A DNA stretch of 64,000 nt, from contig NZ_CP031030.1 in assembly GCF_003711225.1 (NCBI RefSeq), positions 4,774,001 through 4,838,000 on the forward strand, in the 5' to 3' direction. Made by a program: the position numbers and the translations under genes. This stretch comes from Runella sp. SP2 (GTDB lineage: Bacteria; Bacteroidota; Bacteroidia; Cytophagales; Spirosomataceae). The notes below the pieces were generated by a model. That model was not told the origin of the DNA. It worked only from the letters and a program-made list of their open reading frames with translations, and did no database searches. This document shows positions 60,506 through 64,000 of this stretch, piece by piece (within the stretch, counting starts at the first letter, position 1; the number at the start of each line of letters is the position of its first letter).

Positions 60506-60669
60506 ATGGCGCGCGATAAATTCCATTTCATCTTTATCTGGCCATGCCCGAAGACGTCTATGACATTTTACTTAATGATGATTTTGGACGTCTTACTATT
60601 GAAGAAGAAAAACTCAAAATAATTTTGTTTCGACCTATTGAAAAGGATATTTCAAGATGGATACAATAG
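60506..60669 (+). pseudogene. xisH remnant with large internal deletion
   Basis: The ATG at 60506 gives MARDKFH, like the start of XisH (usual length about 138 residues). The rest of the normal N-terminal and central part is missing, and in another frame (from about 60523) FHLYLAMPEDVYDILLNDDFG and IEEEKLKIILFRPIEKDISRWIQ then a stop at 60667-60669 match the XisH C-terminus. XisH is a nuclease-fold partner of XisI. The deletion and frame change leave no working protein. Confidence 0.75.
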
Positions 60670-61001
60670 AGCACTATAAATCAATCATCAAGAAAGTTCT
60701 CAAAAATCACGCTTCTGGTTATCAAATGCCCAATACCGAAGAATATACTGAGCAACTAATCATTGACGATGAACATGGCCATTACCTTCTTATGGGAGTT
60801 GGTTGGCAACAGTATAAGCGTTTACATGGTATTAATTTACATATTGACATTATTGGTGAAAAAGTCTATATCCAGCAGGATTGGACTGAACGAGGAATTG
60901 CCTTAGAGTTAGAAGAGCAAGGTATCCCCAAAAAAGACATTGTGTTGGCTTTCCATGCGCCCTATCGGCGGCCATTAATCGAAGAATACGCCGTTCGTTA
61001 A
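60657..61001 (+). CDS. XisI protein
   Basis: 114 residues: MDTIEHYKSIIKKVLKNHASGYQ, IIDDEHGHYLLMGVGWQQYKRLHGINLHIDIIGEKVYIQQDWTERGIALELEEQGIPKKDIVLAFHAPYRR, typical XisI text. In cyanobacteria XisH and XisI control excision of the fdxN element; elsewhere they are common as pairs of unknown role with toxin-antitoxin-like spread. It overlaps the xisH stop by 13 bp, the normal coupling, but its partner is broken. Confidence 0.88.
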   Translation: MDTIEHYKSIIKKVLKNHASGYQMPNTEEYTEQLIIDDEHGHYLLMGVGWQQYKRLHGINLHIDIIGEKVYIQQDWTERGIALELEEQGIPKKDIVLAFHAPYRRPLIEEYAVR

Positions 61002-61077
61002 ATTGCATTAATCATTTACCTTTTTATATTTTTCAACTTTCTTGTAATTTAACACAAGGTTTTGGAATCTGATTTCT

Positions 61078-61085
61078 TAACTTTG
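61078..61085 (+). promoter_or_regulatory. Putative -7 box (TAACTTTG) of purF
   Basis: TAACTTTG lies 34 bp before the ATG at 61120. A TTTG at 61061 is too near for a standard -33, so the element is only partly convincing. Confidence 0.4.
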
Positions 61086-61119
61086 TGTTAACAATCCGTC
61101 ACACACTTCATACTCTCTG

Positions 61120-63027
61120 ATGAGCGACGTAATCAAGCACGAATGTGGTATTGCCCTCATTCGCCTCCGGAAGCCGTTTCAATATTATATTGACAAATAC
61201 GGCACACCCCTCTACGCAGTTTACAAATTACACACCTTGATGGAAAAACAGGTCAACCGCGGTCAAGATGGCGCGGGTGTAGCCAACATCAAGCTCGAAG
61301 TTCCGCCAGGGCACCGCTACATTAGCCGTTACCGTTCGGTCGACCAACAACCTGTCGCAGAGATTTTTACGAAAGTCCAGAAGAAATTCAAAAAGGCTTT
61401 CAAAGAACTCAAAGGCGACGATAAAGACCTTCGCTACGACGCTAAATGGCTACAAGAAAACGTGGCATTTACGGGCGAGGTTTGGTTAGGTCACCTTCGC
61501 TACGGTACCCACGGGGCCAACGAAATCGAGAACTGCCACCCCATGCTCCGTCAAAATAGTTGGCGTAGCCGCAACTTGGTAGTAGCAGGGAACTTCAACA
61601 TGACCAACGTTGACACGCTTTTCAACAAGCTTGTTTCGCTGGGACAGCACCCCAAAGACCGCGTGGACACGGTGACGGTAATGGAAAAAATCGGGCACTT
61701 CTTGGACGAAGAAAACCAGCGCGTTTTTGACCGTTTCAAGGGAATTTACGAAAATCCCGACCTCTCCGACGTCATTGAAGACAACATGGACATGGTGCGC
61801 GTGCTTCACCGCTCATGTCGCGATTTCGACGGTGGCTTTGCCATGTGTGGAATGACAGGCTCGGGACAAGCGTTTGTGGTTCGTGACCCATCGGGTATCC
61901 GCCCTGCGTATTATTATGCCGACGACGAAGTTGTGGTAGTTGCGTCCGAAAAACCTGCCATCAAGGCCGCTTTCAACGCCAACTACGCCGACATTCAAGA
62001 AATAAAACCTGGTCATGCGCTCATCATCGACAAATATGGCGAGTACGATCAGCACCAAATTTTAAAGCCGCTCGAAAAACGTTCTTGTAGTTTTGAGCGG
62101 ATTTATTTTTCTAGGGCCTCTGATCCAGATATTTACCACGAACGTAAGCAACTTGGTCAGCTTCTGATTCCGCAGATTTTGCAGGAAGTAGATTACGACC
62201 TCGAAAATACCGTCTTCTCTTACATTCCGAACACGGCCGAAACCGCCTTTTTTGGATTGATTGAAGGCTTGGAAGACTATTTGGCCAAACAACGCAAAAA
62301 AGCCGTTGCCGATGGCAATCTCTCCCCTGAAGAATTGGACAAAATTCTTTCGTTCCGCCCAAGGATTGAGAAATTGGTGTCGAAAGACGTTAAACAACGA
62401 ACCTTCATTACCAGTGATGAGGCCCGCGACGAAATGGTATCGCACGTGTATGACATGACCTACGAGGTAGTGAAAAAAGGCGTCGATACAATTGTGGTCG
62501 TGGATGATTCTATCGTGCGGGGTACTACCCTCGAAAAGAGTATCTTGCGTTTGCTCGACCGCCTTGGACCTAAGAAAATCATTATTGTATCGTCGGCTCC
62601 GCAAATCCGCTATCCCGATTGCTACGGTATTGATATGTCGAAGGTGAAAGATTTTGTGGCGTTCCGTGCCGCTTTGCAATTGCTCAAAGAACGCGGCCTC
62701 GATAACCTTCGCGAAGAAGTATATGCCCAATGCGTTGCCGCATTGGAAACGGGAAATGCCACGCAGCAAAACTACGTCAAGGCGCTTTTTGATCAGTTTA
62801 CAGACGAAGAAGTATCGCGCAAAGTAGCCGAAATTGTTCGTCCCAAAGACCTCAAGGCCGAATTGTCGATTCTTTTCCAAACGGTTGAAAACCTGCACAA
62901 AGCCTGCCCCAACCACAGCGGTGACTGGTATTTCACAGGAAATTATCCAACCCCTGGCGGAAACCGCGTTGTGAACAAAGCCTACGTCAATTTCTACGAA
63001 GGACGGGGCGTAGTGAGAGCTTACTAA
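61120..63027 (+). CDS. purF: Amidophosphoribosyltransferase, long Bacteroidota form
   Basis: 635 residues (usual PurF about 500). Class II glutaminase domain: the catalytic Cys9 in HECGIALIRL follows an 8-residue propeptide, as in PurF of other bacteria, with NRGQDGAGVA, VWLGHLRYGTHG and GNFNMTNVDTLF. The PRPP site is in VVDDSIVRGTTLEKSIL (about 460-476). Catalyses the first step of purine synthesis. Bacteroidota carry this longer type, sometimes besides a normal PurF, so a paralogue with a related role is possible. Confidence 0.88.
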   Translation: MSDVIKHECGIALIRLRKPFQYYIDKYGTPLYAVYKLHTLMEKQVNRGQDGAGVANIKLEVPPGHRYISRYRSVDQQPVAEIFTKVQKKFKKAFKELKGDDKDLRYDAKWLQENVAFTGEVWLGHLRYGTHGANEIENCHPMLRQNSWRSRNLVVAGNFNMTNVDTLFNKLVSLGQHPKDRVDTVTVMEKIGHFLDEENQRVFDRFKGIYENPDLSDVIEDNMDMVRVLHRSCRDFDGGFAMCGMTGSGQAFVVRDPSGIRPAYYYADDEVVVVASEKPAIKAAFNANYADIQEIKPGHALIIDKYGEYDQHQILKPLEKRSCSFERIYFSRASDPDIYHERKQLGQLLIPQILQEVDYDLENTVFSYIPNTAETAFFGLIEGLEDYLAKQRKKAVADGNLSPEELDKILSFRPRIEKLVSKDVKQRTFITSDEARDEMVSHVYDMTYEVVKKGVDTIVVVDDSIVRGTTLEKSILRLLDRLGPKKIIIVSSAPQIRYPDCYGIDMSKVKDFVAFRAALQLLKERGLDNLREEVYAQCVAALETGNATQQNYVKALFDQFTDEEVSRKVAEIVRPKDLKAELSILFQTVENLHKACPNHSGDWYFTGNYPTPGGNRVVNKAYVNFYEGRGVVRAY

Positions 63028-63052
63028 CCCTACTTTGAAACAACCATACCCT

Positions 63053-63086
63053 CCCCTGTTCGTCACGGCGAATGGGGGATTTTTTA
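63053..63086 (+). terminator. Terminator of purF
   Basis: CCCCTGTTCG (63053-63062) pairs with CGAATGGGGG (63069-63078) using two G-T pairs, followed by a run of T. Confidence 0.75.
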
Positions 63087-63120
63087 TAGTAGTTTAAAGC
63101 CTTGGCAATCTTCTTGATGT

Positions 63121-64000
63121 ATGTTTCCGCTTTCACGTCGCCGATTTTTACAGTCAGCTGGTAGTTTGGCCAGCATGGCTTTACTGCCTTCCTTTCGGAT
63201 AGCTGCACAGCCGTTGTACCTTGGTGGTCCTATTTTTTTAAAAAGCGAAGACCCCGTCGAATTAGCCAAAGAACATCGGCGGTTGGGATATAGTGCAGCT
63301 TACGTTCCCAAAGTAGAATTAAAAGATAGCGTCCGCATCGCGGCTTTGCGGAAGGCATTTGCGGAGCAGAATGTCCTCATCGCAGAAGTAGGGGCATGGG
63401 TCAACATGCTAGACCAAGATGCCGAAAAACGCAAGAAAAATAGAGAATACGTCACCGAACGCCTCGCTTTGGCCGAAGAAATTGGCGCGTTGACCTGCAT
63501 CGACATCGCGGGCTCGTACAACCCCAAACAATGGGACGGCCCCGACGCCCGCAACCTTACCAAAGAATATTTTGACGCAACGGTCGAAAATTGCCGTGCC
63601 GTCATCGACGCCGTTAAGCCCAAAAAAGCCAAATTTGCCCTCGAAATGATGGGATGGAGCTTGCCCAACGATGCTGATTCCTGTTTAAAATTCATCAAAG
63701 CCATTGACCGACCTGCTTTCGCGGCGCATATCGACATCGCCAACATCATCAACTCTCCCGAACGGTTTTATCAAAATAAAGCATTGATCAACGATACCTT
63801 CAAAAAACTGGGGAAATGGGTTGTGTCTTGCCACGCCAAAGATGTCGTGGGAAAAGATGTGCATTTCGCCGAAACCATGCCTGGGCGCGGTGGCATGGAC
63901 TACGTGACTTACCTGCGAAACGTAACCGCACTTCCGCGCGCCGTTCCGCTCATGCTAGAACACCTACGCACACCCGAAGAATACGATGAAGCGCGGTTGT
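63121..64000 (+). CDS. Tat-exported sugar phosphate isomerase/epimerase-like TIM barrel (3' end outside window)
   Basis: The frame from ATG 63121 is open for 293 codons to the window edge. The N-terminus MFPLSRRRFLQSAGSLASMAL is a twin-arginine (Tat) signal with RRRFLQ. After it GGPIFLKSEDPVELAKEHRRLGYSAAYV, LIAEVGAWVNM, FALEMMGW, AHIDIANI and VVSCHAKDV follow the pattern of AP endonuclease-2 type sugar isomerases, with metal-binding Glu, Asp and His. Tat export means it folds with its metal before export. Substrate unknown. Confidence 0.8.
   Translation, partial: MFPLSRRRFLQSAGSLASMALLPSFRIAAQPLYLGGPIFLKSEDPVELAKEHRRLGYSAAYVPKVELKDSVRIAALRKAFAEQNVLIAEVGAWVNMLDQDAEKRKKNREYVTERLALAEEIGALTCIDIAGSYNPKQWDGPDARNLTKEYFDATVENCRAVIDAVKPKKAKFALEMMGWSLPNDADSCLKFIKAIDRPAFAAHIDIANIINSPERFYQNKALINDTFKKLGKWVVSCHAKDVVGKDVHFAETMPGRGGMDYVTYLRNVTALPRAVPLMLEHLRTPEEYDEARL

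Noticed and set aside
62062..63066. Long minus-strand open frame (334 codons) opposite purF
   Set aside because: It lies wholly antisense to a strongly conserved gene, has no recognisable domain and reflects codon bias of purF.

Overview
The window looks like chromosome of a Bacteroidota bacterium, most likely order Cytophagales (Spirosomaceae or Runella type). This is an inference from gene families (DUF6089 outer-membrane proteins, the 635-residue PurF form, DUF1080, GH130, a lipoprotein MsrB, a Bacteroidota-type RND pump) and from promoters of the TAnnTTTG -7 type without strong Shine-Dalgarno sequences. I see no rRNA, tRNA or CRISPR array.

Layout. 1-1905 (minus): a partial secreted sorbosone-dehydrogenase-like protein and a Uma2 protein. 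2040-20540 (mostly plus): a large membrane protein, then a surface-glycan locus making pseudaminic acid (Pse). It holds pseB, pseC, a Pse-associated methylase, pseF, a second methyltransferase, a GNAT acetyltransferase, an unusual epimerase/ATP-grasp fusion, a HAD phosphatase, a protein with a tail-fibre (S74) chaperone domain, pseI, a Wzx-like flippase, a methyltransferase on the other strand, a transferase with bacterial sialyltransferase motifs, a GT2 enzyme and a secreted esterase-like protein. No pseG is visible. 20646-21767: a DUF433/DUF5615 toxin-antitoxin pair and msrB. 21850-28657 (minus): tetR, tolC-like gene, adaptor and RND permease, one efflux operon. 28658-37352 (minus): a 403-bp gene-free stretch, marR, DUF2306, an aminotransferase, a dipeptide epimerase, two DUF6089 proteins, nadK, a CBS protein and an OmpA-family protein.

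37532-50372: sdpR/sdpI with a hydrolase, LysE, Nudix, CDF and Nramp-related transporters, XerC/D recombinase, DUF1080, GH130, ROK kinase, SDR, plsY and rhomboid. 50404-54619: M28 peptidase and a maoC-fabG-acyl-CoA dehydrogenase set. 54617-57033 is an AT-rich islet of three genes, flanked by a perfect 47-bp direct repeat taken from the 3' end of the acyl-CoA dehydrogenase gene. It separates that gene from what looks like its original terminator. 57276-64000: an AraC regulator, a secreted lipocalin-like protein, murF, a broken xisH with intact xisI, purF, and a partial Tat-exported sugar isomerase-like protein.

Main points for follow-up: the islet and its att-like repeats; the Pse locus with its non-canonical module, missing pseG and candidate pseudaminyltransferase; and a 16-bp palindrome shared by the marR promoter and the acyl-CoA dehydrogenase promoter 24 kb away, which suggests a MarR regulon. 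Several palindromic repeat families sit between genes.
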